Source: Dactylosporangium vinaceum (lineage in GTDB: Bacteria; Actinomycetota; Actinomycetes; Mycobacteriales; Micromonosporaceae). Taken from it: a DNA stretch of 64,000 bases. Below the pieces are notes generated by a model. The model did not search any database and was not told the origin of the DNA. It saw only the letters and a program-made list of their open reading frames with translations. A program made the translations under genes and the position numbers. The stretch is from NCBI RefSeq assembly GCF_019904175.1, contig NZ_CP061913.1, positions 9,362,001 to 9,426,000 on the forward strand, written 5' to 3'. This document shows, piece after piece, positions 1-8,177 of this stretch; positions within the stretch are counted from its first letter, which is position 1; each line of letters starts with the position of its first letter.

Positions 1-881
1 TACTGCGAAAGCTCGAACAACGTCCCGAAGAGCACGAAGAACACCACGGCCAGGGACAGCGCGGCGACCGCGAAGGTGCGGTTGGCGAACAGATCCAGCC
101 GGACCAGCGGGGCGGCGCTGCGGCGCTGCCACCAGACGAACGCGGCGACGAGCACGAGCGCCAGGCCGAACTCGCCGAGCGTCACGGTGTCGGCCCAGCC
201 GCGGGCCGGGGCCTGGATCACGGCGTCGACGAGCGCGGCCACAGCGGCGGTGGACAGCAGCGCGCCCAGCAGGTCCAGGCGGCCGCCGCGGACCGCGGGC
301 ACCGGCGGGACCAGGGCGAGCACGGCGGCGATGGCGAAGGCGACGAGCGGCACGTTGATCCAGAAGGCGCTGCTCCAGGCAAAGTGCTCGAGGAGGGCGC
401 CGCCGGTGACGGGGCCGACGAGCACGCCGATGCCGGCCGCGGCCGACCAGGCACCGAACGCCTTGGGCCGCTCGTGCGCCGGGAAGATGCGGACGATTAT
501 CGCGAGGGTGGCCGGCATGACGAACGCGGCGCCCAGGCCCATCACCGCGCGCCAGGCGATGAGCTGGCCGGGCGAGCCGGACAGGGCGGCGATCGCCGAG
601 CCGCCGCCGAAGACGGCCAGGCCGCCGAGCAGCGCGGTGCGGGAGCCGAGGCGGGCGCCGAGGGTCCCGGCCAGGATGAGCGCCGAGGCGAAGACGAGCG
701 TGTACGCGTCGGTGATCCACTGCAGGTCGGAGGTGCTCGCCTTCAGGGCGTGCGCCAGCGACGGCAGCGCGGTGTTCAGCACGGAGTTGTCGAGGGTGAC
801 GGCGACGAGCGTCAGGCTGAGCACCGCGAGAGCGGCCCAGCGACGAGGGTGGGCCGGAGGATCGACCACTGATGAGGACAT
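1..881 (-). CDS. MFS transporter, DHA2 (14-TM) drug exporter type, 3' end outside window
   Basis: About 293 codons of a proton-driven multidrug exporter are present; the C-terminal part lies beyond the left edge. The ATG at 881 follows a GGGAG ribosome site. The N-terminus (MSSSVVDPPAHPRRWAALAV) leads into a first membrane helix. The segment LDNSVLNTALPSLAHAL carries the family motif in which the usual VDxTIVNVALP is slightly varied. Repeated hydrophobic helices follow, with a GPVTGG motif-C-like stretch in helix 5 typical of antiporters. No substrate can be inferred. The palindrome just upstream suggests control by a TetR-type repressor, and no such gene lies in the window next to it. The MFS/DHA2 family call is firm; specific drugs are unknown. 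Confidence 0.85.
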   Translation of the reverse strand, partial: MSSSVVDPPAHPRRWAALAVLSLTLVAVTLDNSVLNTALPSLAHALKASTSDLQWITDAYTLVFASALILAGTLGARLGSRTALLGGLAVFGGGSAIAALSGSPGQLIAWRAVMGLGAAFVMPATLAIIVRIFPAHERPKAFGAWSAAAGIGVLVGPVTGGALLEHFAWSSAFWINVPLVAFAIAAVLALVPPVPAVRGGRLDLLGALLSTAAVAALVDAVIQAPARGWADTVTLGEFGLALVLVAAFVWWQRRSAAPLVRLDLFANRTFAVAALSLAVVFFVLFGTLFELSQ

Positions 882-892
882 GCCGGGGCTCC

Positions 893-920
893 CTTACGGA
901 CGTTTGTTTACGCCCGTAAG
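893..920. promoter_or_regulatory. Palindromic operator in front of the MFS gene
   Basis: CTTACGG (893-899) and CCGTAAG (914-920) form a perfect 7-bp inverted repeat with a 14-bp centre. A second nested palindrome, TTAC-GCCC-GTAA, spans 908-919. The site sits between the candidate -10 and the start codon of the exporter. TetR-family repressors of efflux genes usually bind there. The binder is not identified. Confidence 0.55.
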
Positions 921-947
921 GTTAGACCCGTCAGCTAACGCTTGTAA
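919..947 (-). promoter_or_regulatory. Candidate promoter of the MFS gene
   Basis: On the minus strand TTACAA (947-942) and TAACCT (924-919) are separated by 17 bases, a good sigma-70-like arrangement. It lies inside the last codons of the neighbouring racemase gene, and the palindrome overlaps the expected transcription start. Inferred by eye only. Confidence 0.4.
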
Positions 948-2055
948 AGTTAATCCACTCTGTTTCCGTCGTCACAGCGTCGAGGACGTCCCGCAGCGGC
1001 TCCACGCCGATGCCGGGCCCGGTCGGGACCGGCACGTGGCCGTCCTTGAGGACGAACGGGTCGGTGATGTCCTGGGCGTAGTAGCGGTCCGAGGCCGAGG
1101 TATCGCCCGGCAGCGTGAAGCCGGGCAGCGCGGCGAGCGCGATGTTCGCCGCCCGGCCCAGCCCGGTCTCCAGCATGCCGCCGGCCCAGACCGCCACCCC
1201 GTTGGCCGCGCACACGTCGTGGATGCGCCGCGCTTCCAGGTAGCCCCCGACCCGCCCCGGCTTGATGTTGATGATCCGGCAGGCACCCATGGCGATCGCG
1301 TCGGCCGCGGCCCGGGCGCTGACGATCGACTCGTCGAGGCAGATCGGGGTGCGGATGAGCTCGGCCAGGCGGGCGTGGCCGCGGATGTCGTCCTCCGGCA
1401 GCGGCTGCTCGATGAGCAGCAGGCCGAACGGGTCGAGCCGGGCCAGCCGGTCCGCGTCCTGCAGTGTGTACGCGGTGTTGGCGTCGACCTGCAGCAGGAC
1501 CTCGTCGCCGAAGCGCTCACGGACCGCCCGCACCGGCTCGACGTCCCACCCGGGCTCGATCTTCAGCTTGATGCGCAGGTAGCCCGACTCGAGGTACCCG
1601 CCGACGGCCTCCAGCAGCGCGGGGACGGAGTCCATGATGCCGACGGAGACGCCGGCCGGGACCTGGTCCTTGACCGCGCCGAGGAACGCGCCGAGCGGGA
1701 GGCCGGCCGCGCGCAGGTGGGCGTCGAGGACGGCCGTCTGCACCGCCGCCTTGGCCATCGGGTGGCCCTTGAGCGGCTCGAACAGCGGCTCCAGCTGGAA
1801 CACGTGGCCGTCGAAGCGGCGCAGGAGCGGGATGAGGTAGCGCTTGATGAACGCCTGGGCCCCGTCGACGTACTCCGGCGAGTAGAACGGCCCGGTCAGC
1901 GCCACGCACTCGCCCCAGCCCTCGGCCGCGGCCGTCACCGCCCGCACGAGCAGCACGTCGCGGGCGTGCTCGGTCCCGAACGAGGTGCGAAACGGCGCCA
2001 CCAGCGGCATCGCGATGCGGCGCAGCTCGATCCCCTGGAGTCTCAGGGTGCTCAT
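931..2055 (-). CDS. Enolase-superfamily N-succinylamino acid racemase / o-succinylbenzoate synthase
   Basis: The 374-residue protein belongs to the muconate-lactonizing subgroup of the enolase superfamily (NSAR/OSBS type). The lysine pair is in IKLKI (K163, K165). The metal ligands are D191 (QVDANTA), E216 (IEQPLPEDD) and D241 (CLDES), and the opposite catalytic lysine is K265 (NIKPGRVGG). The ATG at 2055 was chosen because it overlaps the stop of the upstream acetyltransferase (ATGA) and removes an arginine-rich extension. The family contains enzymes with either activity. There are no other menaquinone genes here, and the operon partners are a GNAT acyltransferase and an M20 deacylase. That context favours racemisation of N-acyl (probably N-succinyl) amino acids. 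It is the last gene of the operon. Confidence 0.85.
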   Translation of the reverse strand: MSTLRLQGIELRRIAMPLVAPFRTSFGTEHARDVLLVRAVTAAAEGWGECVALTGPFYSPEYVDGAQAFIKRYLIPLLRRFDGHVFQLEPLFEPLKGHPMAKAAVQTAVLDAHLRAAGLPLGAFLGAVKDQVPAGVSVGIMDSVPALLEAVGGYLESGYLRIKLKIEPGWDVEPVRAVRERFGDEVLLQVDANTAYTLQDADRLARLDPFGLLLIEQPLPEDDIRGHARLAELIRTPICLDESIVSARAAADAIAMGACRIINIKPGRVGGYLEARRIHDVCAANGVAVWAGGMLETGLGRAANIALAALPGFTLPGDTSASDRYYAQDITDPFVLKDGHVPVPTGPGIGVEPLRDVLDAVTTETEWINFTSVS

Positions 2056-2873
2056 CCCACACGCTCCAGGAGGTAGCGGCCGTCGCGGGTCATGCCGGCG
2101 ATGCGGTATCCGGTCGCGAGCCGGCTCATGAGCGCGTCGCGCACCGCGACCCGCCACGCCAGCGCCGCCGCCCGGTCCCGGGACCGCAGCTGCTCCGCGT
2201 CGAGGGGGACGGCCACTGAGAGGACACCGGCCGGCTCGGCCGCGGCGTGCACCTGCGGCCGGCCGTCCGGCGCGCGGGAGACGAGCGGCACCGCTCCCTG
2301 CAGGTCGGCCGGCTCCACCCGCGGCCGATCCAGGTGCCAGACGACGAGAATCCGGTCGGTCAGGTCGCCGGCGTTGATGCCGTCCGTCATCGCGCCGTAG
2401 AACTCGGGGAGGTACTCGACCGCCTCGGCGCCGAGCTTCTGCAGGTTGAAGTAGGCGTTGCGCAAGATCAGCGGGTCGTAGGTCCAGTGCACCTCGCGCA
2501 CGCCCCGGGCCAGCGTCCAGGCCCGCTGATGGAACTTCAGCGCCTGCCCGACGCCGTGGCCGTGGCCGTCGCGCTCCACGCCGGCCAGGTGGGAGTGCAG
2601 GTGGATGTGCTCACCGTGGCGGCCCCAGAAGCCGACCGACGCCCCGACGAGCGCGGCCCCGCGGTAGGCGCCGGCCACGTAGTTGCCCGAGTGGGCATAC
2701 GTGCGCAGCATCGACGCCGAGCAGATCTCGGCCGGGTGCTCGGCCCGCCAGACCCGCTGCAGCAGCGCCGAGCACTCGGCCAGCTCGGCCGAGCCGGTCA
2801 GCTCGACCACCTTGACCCCGATGCGGTCGGCGGCGGCCGCGGCCTGCGTCCAGGCGTCGACGGGGGCTTCCAT
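2052..2873 (-). CDS. GNAT-family N-acyltransferase (COG3375-like), putative amino acid N-succinyltransferase
   Basis: This 273-residue protein has the GNAT fold. The segment HGHGVGQALK is an acyl-CoA pyrophosphate-binding loop of the R/Q-x-x-G-x-G/A type. The stretch WTYDPLILRNAYFNLQKLGA and the following EFYGAMTDGINAGDLTDR are characteristic of the uncharacterised COG3375 acetyltransferases. Those are repeatedly found beside N-succinylamino acid racemases. In Geobacillus kaustophilus the equivalent partner was shown to succinylate D-amino acids. The same role is inferred here, not shown. Its ATG (2873) overlaps the M20 gene's stop by one base, and its stop overlaps the racemase ATG, so the three genes are translationally coupled. 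Confidence 0.75.
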   Translation of the reverse strand: MEAPVDAWTQAAAAADRIGVKVVELTGSAELAECSALLQRVWRAEHPAEICSASMLRTYAHSGNYVAGAYRGAALVGASVGFWGRHGEHIHLHSHLAGVERDGHGHGVGQALKFHQRAWTLARGVREVHWTYDPLILRNAYFNLQKLGAEAVEYLPEFYGAMTDGINAGDLTDRILVVWHLDRPRVEPADLQGAVPLVSRAPDGRPQVHAAAEPAGVLSVAVPLDAEQLRSRDRAAALAWRVAVRDALMSRLATGYRIAGMTRDGRYLLERVG

Positions 2874-3991
2874 CACTCGGCCCGCCCGATGGTGGCGGTG
2901 AGCGTGCTGACCAGGGCGGCCCGGTCCGGCAGGCTGGACAACTCGATCCATTCCCCCTCCGCGTGCGCGTTGCCGCCGATCGCGCCGAGCCCGTCGAGGG
3001 TCCGCACGCCGATGCCGGCCGTGAGATTGCCGTCCGAGCCGCCGCCGACCGCCTCGCTGACGAGCCCCGGTCCCCCGAGCCGCTGCGCGAGGGCGAACAG
3101 CTCGGCCGCGGCCGTCTCCGGCATCGCCGGGCGGGCCGGGCCGGCCTCGACGTCGAGCCGCGCGCCTTCCAGGACCGGTTCGAGCGCGCGCAGGGCGGCG
3201 TCGACCCGCTCCAGCTCGGCCTGGTCGAACGAGCGCACGTCGACGCTGACCCGGGCCGCGGCCGGGATGGTGTTGCTGGTGGTGCCGGCGGTGGAGTCGG
3301 TCGGCGAGACGGTGGTGCCGCGCTGCGGATCGGCCAGGGCCGCAATCCGCAGGATCTGGTGCGACAGCTCGACACCGGCGTTGATGCCCAGGTGCGGCGC
3401 GTTGCCGGCGTGCGCGGCCCGCCCGGTGACCCGCACCGAGTAGTGCGAGATCCCCTTGCGGGCCACCTTGAGCCGGCCCTGGGTGCTGCCCTCCAGCACC
3501 AGGGCGCCGGCCGCGCCGCGGGCCGTGTCATGGATCAGCTCGGTCGAGGTCGGCGAGCCGATCTCCTCGTCGGCGTTGACGATCACCGCCACGCCGTCGA
3601 GGTCGTCGCACACGGCGAGGGCGTGGAAGAGGACGACCAGGCCGGCCTTCATGTCGACAACGCCGGGGCCGGTGGCCCGGTCACCGTCGACGCTGAAGGG
3701 CCAGCGGGCCAGCGTGCCGCGCGGCCAGACGGTGTCGTGGTGGCCGATGAGCACGACCCGGGACGGCCCGGAGCCGAAGCGCCACCGCAGGTGCGGCCGG
3801 TCGGCGACCACCACCCGTTCGGGGGACTGACCGGTGCAGCGGGTCCCGAGGGCGGCGACCACGTCCGCGCTGCGGGCCAGTGCGTCGGGGTCCGACGACG
3901 GGGATTCGACAGCAATCAGTTCGGCCAGATCGTCGAGCATCCGGGGGGCGGCGGCAGCCAGGTGCGCCCTTAAGGAGGAAAGCGCCGTCAT
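2873..3991 (-). CDS. M20-family metallohydrolase (CPG2-like), putative N-acyl-L-amino acid deacylase
   Basis: This 372-residue di-zinc hydrolase of peptidase family M20 has the expected metal and catalytic motifs. They are LIGHHDTV (H84/D86 region), GVVDMKAG (D113) and VNADEEIGS (E142 catalytic base, E143 ligand). The dimerisation-domain histidine is in GRAAHAGNAPH. The ATG at 3991 sits in an ATGA overlap with the regulator gene upstream and has AAGGAGG just downstream inside the coding region. In the racemase operon it most likely hydrolyses the N-succinyl-L-amino acid to the free L-amino acid. A peptidase or glutamate carboxypeptidase-like role is the alternative. Confidence 0.82.
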   Translation of the reverse strand: MTALSSLRAHLAAAAPRMLDDLAELIAVESPSSDPDALARSADVVAALGTRCTGQSPERVVVADRPHLRWRFGSGPSRVVLIGHHDTVWPRGTLARWPFSVDGDRATGPGVVDMKAGLVVLFHALAVCDDLDGVAVIVNADEEIGSPTSTELIHDTARGAAGALVLEGSTQGRLKVARKGISHYSVRVTGRAAHAGNAPHLGINAGVELSHQILRIAALADPQRGTTVSPTDSTAGTTSNTIPAAARVSVDVRSFDQAELERVDAALRALEPVLEGARLDVEAGPARPAMPETAAAELFALAQRLGGPGLVSEAVGGGSDGNLTAGIGVRTLDGLGAIGGNAHAEGEWIELSSLPDRAALVSTLTATIGRAE

Positions 3992-6816
3992 CCCCTCACG
4001 GTAGCGGTCCACTCCCCCGGAAGCTTGGCCCGCACCACAGCGGCCTGCGCCGGATCGAACTCGTCGAGGATCTCCACACTGCGCCGCCAGGCGTCGGCGG
4101 CCGCGGGCGCGTCGCCCAGATCGGCGTACGCGTCGCCGAGGTGGCACAGCACACACGCCTGGCCGGACCGGTCGCCGAGCTCGCGGTACGCCCGCAGCGC
4201 ATGCCCGAAGCAGGCGACCGCCTGGCGCGGGTCCCCGAGCCGGTGGTGCGCGTAGCCGACGGCGTCCCAGGTGCCGGCCTCACCGTGCCGGTCGCCGACC
4301 TCGCGGTTCTCCACGAGGGCGTCCCGGCAGAGCCGCAGCGCCTGCTGGTACTCCCCCAGCTGCCCCAGGATCCAGCCTGTCGCGTTCAGGGCGCGGGCCC
4401 GCCAGAGCTTGTCGCCGAGGCGCTCGAACAGGGCCAGGGCCTGCTCGCTGTGGCTCAGGGCGTCGCGGTAGCGCCGCTGCGCATGCTGCAGCCAGCCCAG
4501 CTGATAGTGCGCGCGGGCCAGCCCCGGCGCGTCGTCGAGCTGCTCGAAGAGGGACAGGGCGGTCCAGAGGTACTGATGGGCCTCGTCGAACCGGCCGATC
4601 CGGGCGTACACCTGGCCGAGCTCGCAGGAGGCCGCCCCCTGACCCGGGCGGTCGCCGAGGCGGCGCAGGGCCCGCAGCGCCGCCTCCTGGGTGGCGACCA
4701 GCTCCTGCCACTGCCCGTGCCAGTCCAGGAACGTCGTCATCGCCGCGGCCAGCCGCCACGTGTGCTCGTCCAGGCCCAGCTCGGCGGCGAGGCGGACGGC
4801 GGCCAGCAGCGAGCGGCACTCGTCGTCGAACCACGCCTGCGCCTCCTCCCGCGGCGGGGCCGGCACCGCGATCGCCGGGTGCCGGGCGGCCCGCGGCACC
4901 GGGTCCCGGGCCGGGTCGAGCCGCTGCGCGGCCGCCTGCGCGGTGGCCACGTAGTGCTCCAGCAGGCGGTTGACGGCGGCGGCCCGCCCGTCCTCGGCGT
5001 CGGCGGTCTCGACGAGCTCGGTGGCGTAGGCCCGCAGCAGGTCGTGGAAGGTGTACCGCCCCGGCCGCTGCTCCACCACGAGCCCGGCCCGGTCCAGCTC
5101 GGCCAGGCTGGTGCGGGCCTGCGGGACGGGGACGCCGGCCAGGCTGGCCACCGCCCCGATGCCCAGGTCGGGCCCGGGGCCGAGGCTCATCCGGCGCAGC
5201 ACCGCGGCCGCGGCCGGGCTGAGCGCGCGGTACGACCAGGAGAACACCGCCCGCACGTCGGAGGCGGGGTCGGCCCCGGCGACCGCGTCGAGCGTCGTGC
5301 GGAAGCGGCCGAGCTCCTCCGCGAACGCCGACAGCGGCAGGTCGGGCCGGGTCGCGGCGCGGCCCGCGACGACGGCGAGGGCGATCGGCAGGCGGGCGCA
5401 GCGGGTGGCGATCCGCTCGACCGCCTCCGGCTCGGCCGCGACCCGCCGCGCCCCGAGCCGGCTGACCAGCAGGTCCCGGGCCTCGCCGTCGGTGAGCAGG
5501 TCGACCGGGACCGGCACCGCCCCCTCGATCGCGACGAGCGAGGTCAGCGAGTCGCGGCTGGTGACCACGACCAGGCAGCCGGGCGCGGCCGGCAGCAGCG
5601 GCCGGACCTGCTCGGCGTCGCGGGCGTTGTCCAGCAGGATGAGCACCCGCCGACCGGCGAGCTGGCTGCGCAGCAGGGCCGAGAGCCCGGCGAGGTCGGC
5701 CGGGATGCGCTCGGCCGGCACGCCGAGCGCGTCGAGGAAGCCGCGCACGGCGTCGGCCGGCGGCATCGGCGTGTCGGCGGGGTCGAAGCCGCGCAGGTTG
5801 ACGTACAGCTGCCCGTCGGGGAACCGGTCGGCGACCCGGTGGGCCCAGTGCACGGCCAGCGCGGACTTCCCGACACCGGCCGTGCCGGAGACCACGGCGA
5901 CGAACACGGCGCTGCCGGGCGGGGTCCACTCCGCGGGCAGCAGCGCATCGAGCCGCGCCAGCTGACCGTCCCGGCCGGCGAACGTGCGAACCGCCAGAGG
6001 AATCTGCGCCGGTACGGCCTGAGGCGCGACCTCCCGCGCCGGCTCCTCGGCCGCGACGGTGACGGTGGCGGCGGCCCGGGGCGCGTCGAGGTGCTCAGCC
6101 TGGCGCAGCATCGCCGACTCGAGCTCACGCAGGGCCGGCCCGGGCTCGATGCCGAGGTCGTCGCGCAGGGTCCGGCGGAGGCGCTGGAAGGTGCTCAGGG
6201 CGTCGGCCTGGCGGCCCATGCGGTACAGGGCGAGCATGAGCTGCCCGTGCAGCTGCTCGTCGAACGGGTGCTCGCGGGTCAGCTGCTCCAGCTCGGGCAG
6301 CAGCTGGGCGTGGTGGCCGAGGCCGAGCCGGGCCGCGAGCAGCGCCCGCTTGCCCTGCAGCCACAGCTGCCCGAGCCGCTCGGCCTGCTCCTCCAGCCAG
6401 GTCACGCCGGTCGCGTCGGCCATCGGCTGCCCGCGCCACAGGTCAAGGGCGCGCTGCAGATCGCGGGCCCGGACGGCGTCGTCGCCGTCGCGCAGCCCGG
6501 CCCCGATGAGCCGCTCGGCAATGGCGACGTCGGTCCCGTCCGGCCCGACATCGAGGACATATCCCGGCGGCCGCGAACGCACAGCCGCCTTGTCGGACAA
6601 TGTCCGGCGTAAATACGACAGATGACTCTGCAGCGCGTTGACGGCATTCGGCGGCGCGGCGCCGTCCCACACCAGCTCGACCAGCCGGCCGGTGCTCACG
6701 ACCTCACCGGCGTGCAGGCCGAGGATGGCCAGCACGGCCTTGCGGCGCAGCCCCTGCACCGCCCGGGCCTCGCCGCCGACCACCACGTCTATGGGTCCAA
6801 GTAGCCGAACCCGCAC
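3988..6816 (-). CDS. AfsR/SARP-family transcriptional regulator with NB-ARC ATPase and TPR domains
   Basis: About 942 residues. The order is an OmpR-type winged helix at 1-95 (VRVRLLGPIDV... RRKAVLAILGLHAGEVV), a bacterial transcriptional activation domain to about 245, an NB-ARC ATPase with P-loop GTAGVGKS near residue 310, and TPR repeats over the last third (for example AHYQLGWLQHAQRRYRDALS). The GTG at 6816 was chosen because the OmpR-like domain begins there and a GGGGGG run lies 7-9 bases upstream. Unusually, the regulator is the first gene of the operon it probably controls. Its TGA overlaps the ATG of the M20 gene. SARPs usually activate secondary-metabolism genes; the signal bound by the TPR part is unknown. 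Confidence 0.9.
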   Translation of the reverse strand: MRVRLLGPIDVVVGGEARAVQGLRRKAVLAILGLHAGEVVSTGRLVELVWDGAAPPNAVNALQSHLSYLRRTLSDKAAVRSRPPGYVLDVGPDGTDVAIAERLIGAGLRDGDDAVRARDLQRALDLWRGQPMADATGVTWLEEQAERLGQLWLQGKRALLAARLGLGHHAQLLPELEQLTREHPFDEQLHGQLMLALYRMGRQADALSTFQRLRRTLRDDLGIEPGPALRELESAMLRQAEHLDAPRAAATVTVAAEEPAREVAPQAVPAQIPLAVRTFAGRDGQLARLDALLPAEWTPPGSAVFVAVVSGTAGVGKSALAVHWAHRVADRFPDGQLYVNLRGFDPADTPMPPADAVRGFLDALGVPAERIPADLAGLSALLRSQLAGRRVLILLDNARDAEQVRPLLPAAPGCLVVVTSRDSLTSLVAIEGAVPVPVDLLTDGEARDLLVSRLGARRVAAEPEAVERIATRCARLPIALAVVAGRAATRPDLPLSAFAEELGRFRTTLDAVAGADPASDVRAVFSWSYRALSPAAAAVLRRMSLGPGPDLGIGAVASLAGVPVPQARTSLAELDRAGLVVEQRPGRYTFHDLLRAYATELVETADAEDGRAAAVNRLLEHYVATAQAAAQRLDPARDPVPRAARHPAIAVPAPPREEAQAWFDDECRSLLAAVRLAAELGLDEHTWRLAAAMTTFLDWHGQWQELVATQEAALRALRRLGDRPGQGAASCELGQVYARIGRFDEAHQYLWTALSLFEQLDDAPGLARAHYQLGWLQHAQRRYRDALSHSEQALALFERLGDKLWRARALNATGWILGQLGEYQQALRLCRDALVENREVGDRHGEAGTWDAVGYAHHRLGDPRQAVACFGHALRAYRELGDRSGQACVLCHLGDAYADLGDAPAAADAWRRSVEILDEFDPAQAAVVRAKLPGEWTATVRG

Positions 6817-6884
6817 TGGCTGCCCCCCAACATGCGCGATTCGCGTCGAAACGATACACCGCGATGGGGTTTGCGGGTGCTGAC

Positions 6885-6897
6885 TATCTTGGGGGCA
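6885..6897 (+). promoter_or_regulatory. Candidate leaderless promoter of the PH-domain gene
   Basis: TATCTT (6885-6890) is a good TAnnnT -10 element, and six bases later comes the ATG at 6897. That spacing is typical of actinobacterial leaderless transcripts. The G-run 6891-6895 is too close to the ATG to serve as a ribosome site, which fits a leaderless start. No convincing -35 is seen. Confidence 0.35.
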
Positions 6898-7268
6898 TGG
6901 CACAGCAGGCGAAATACGACCGCCGGGAGCAGTACGAGCAGATCGTCTCCGGACTGCTACCGGGCGAGACCATCATCGCCGTCTATGACGCGGTGGGGGT
7001 CGGCACCGGTTTCATCGGCCTCACCGACAGGCGGGTCATCATGCAGGACCGCTCGTTCGTCGGCAAGCGGGTCGCGATCACGTCGATCCCGTACGGCAAG
7101 GTGACAGCGGTCTCGGTCGTCAGCAACAAGTCGTGGGCGGGCAGCTTCTTCAGCAGCGGTACCATCGCGGTGCACGTCGGCACACACACGTACGAAGTGG
7201 ACGTCCGCGGCGTCGAGAAGACCCAGCACATCCACAACGTGATCCTGCACTACGCCAGCAGCCACTAG
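6897..7268 (+). CDS. Small PH-domain protein
   Basis: This 123-residue cytoplasmic protein is made almost entirely of one bacterial PH-like domain. A short lead (MAQQAKYDRREQYEQIVSGL) is followed by strands such as TGFIGLTDRRVIMQDRS, ITSIPYGKVTAVSVV and GTIAVHVGTHTYEVDVRG. The pattern 'LTDRRV' followed by 'IPYGKV' is typical of bPH-type domains whose role is mostly unknown. An ATG 33 bases upstream (6864) is in frame but would put non-conserved residues ahead of the domain. There is no membrane segment. It may be co-transcribed with the small gene at 7344. Confidence 0.75.
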   Translation: MAQQAKYDRREQYEQIVSGLLPGETIIAVYDAVGVGTGFIGLTDRRVIMQDRSFVGKRVAITSIPYGKVTAVSVVSNKSWAGSFFSSGTIAVHVGTHTYEVDVRGVEKTQHIHNVILHYASSH

Positions 7269-7343
7269 CCCCCACCCGCAGCCGGCCGACCGCGTCCCGA
7301 CCGACGGGGCCGGTGTCGCCTGACAGCCCCTCGGAGGACCTCG

Positions 7344-7523
7344 TTGCCGATCCTGTTTCGCAAGGCGCTCCGCATCGGACCACTGATCCTGAACTTCACC
7401 CCCAAGGGCTTCTCCTCGTGGTCGCTGAAGATCGGCAAGTGGTCCTGGAACTCACGCACCCGCGCCCACCGCTACGACCTGCCGGGACCGTTCTCCTGGC
7501 GCAGCAAGGGCAAGCGCGGCTGA
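7344..7523 (+). CDS. 59-residue DUF4236-like basic protein with TTG start
   Basis: A short gene easily missed because it starts with TTG. GGAGGA (7333-7338) stands five bases before TTG at 7344. The product reads MPILFRKALRIGPLILNF, then TPKGFSSWSLKIGKWSWN and a basic tail ending KGKRG. The opening 'FRKxxRIGPLxLNFTxxG' resembles the DUF4236 family of small actinobacterial proteins, whose function is unknown. It is rich in Arg, Lys and Trp. The stop (7521-7523) is followed by a CTCCCC-ATCA-GGGGAG hairpin at 7537-7552. The strong ribosome site and the DUF4236-like pattern make it a convincing gene. Confidence 0.7.
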   Translation: MPILFRKALRIGPLILNFTPKGFSSWSLKIGKWSWNSRTRAHRYDLPGPFSWRSKGKRG

Positions 7524-7616
7524 GTTTCGCGCTTCGCTCCCCATCAGGGGAGTCCCTCCACCCGAACCCCCGCCCACACGTCGTTGCCGCCCGTGGGCAG
7601 AGGGGCCGGCTTCGCG

Positions 7617-7650
7617 GGGTGTGCGGCCTTCACGGACCGCACACCCTTCT
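7617..7650 (+). terminator. Intrinsic terminator after the small plus-strand genes
   Basis: GGGTGTGCGG (7617-7626) pairs perfectly with CCGCACACCC (7637-7646) over a 10-base loop. The T-rich stretch TTCTCGTTT follows. This is the clearest terminator shape on the plus strand in this part of the window. It lies between the small genes and the opposing gene at 7717. Confidence 0.65.
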
Positions 7651-7716
7651 CGTTTCCACCCGGAGCCGACATCGGGGCCGGGGTCGGCTGGCGGGAGGCC
7701 GCAGTCGAAGCGGCTC

Positions 7717-8172
7717 CTACCCGTGGACCGGCACCGCCGCGATGTGCAGCGAGGCGATCGGCAGGGTGCGCGGGTCGACGCTCCACTCGGCCGCGGTCCG
7801 GAAGACGTCGTTCTCGTCGATGAGGGCGTCCTCGTCGGACATGCTCACGTCCGCACCGTAGGCCCGGGCCCAGCGGTGCATCACGAGGCTGCGATCGGTC
7901 GCGAAGTACTGCACCTCGGCCCCGAGCCGCATCGACAGCGCCGCGATGCCGTTCCAGCGGAACAGCCACTTCCCCGCCACCAGGCACCACTTGTCCACGA
8001 CCGCGACCACCACCCGGTCGTCGGTGAAGTGCGCCAGGTCGAGCCCGGTGCGTGGCTCCACCACGCCCAGGTCGCGCAGGTCCAGTGCATCCATAACGTG
8101 CGCCCACTCGGCCGCCACGGCCAGCCACGCCATCTTCGGCCCGAAGCCCGTCGTACTCACGCGGACAAACAT
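7717..8172 (-). CDS. Hypothetical protein, about 151 residues
   Basis: I do not recognise this protein. It starts at ATG 8172 (MFVRVSTTGFGPKMAWLAVA) or at an in-frame GTG at 8184. It is acidic, without signal peptide or transmembrane helices. It has a conserved-looking middle, HFTDDRVVVAVVDKWCLVAG, and a run of Asp/Glu (MSDEDALIDENDVFRT). Codon use looks normal for the genome, and the reading frame is open over its whole length. It faces the GntR/ABC operon, and its start region overlaps the TTGACA element of that operon's promoter. Both could therefore be affected by the same operator. Confidence 0.55.
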   Translation of the reverse strand: MFVRVSTTGFGPKMAWLAVAAEWAHVMDALDLRDLGVVEPRTGLDLAHFTDDRVVVAVVDKWCLVAGKWLFRWNGIAALSMRLGAEVQYFATDRSLVMHRWARAYGADVSMSDEDALIDENDVFRTAAEWSVDPRTLPIASLHIAAVPVHG

Positions 8173-8177
8173 AGCCC

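Noticed and set aside
3880-6612. Plus-strand 910-codon open frame opposite the SARP gene
   Set aside because: Shadow of the minus-strand regulator; Arg/Gly/Gln-rich translation without any motif.
7521-7552. TGAGTTTCGCGCTTCGCTCC after the 59-residue gene as a repeat copy
   Set aside because: It starts at a stop codon, but the GAGCGAAGCG core is on the wrong strand. It is more simply a hairpin downstream of the gene.
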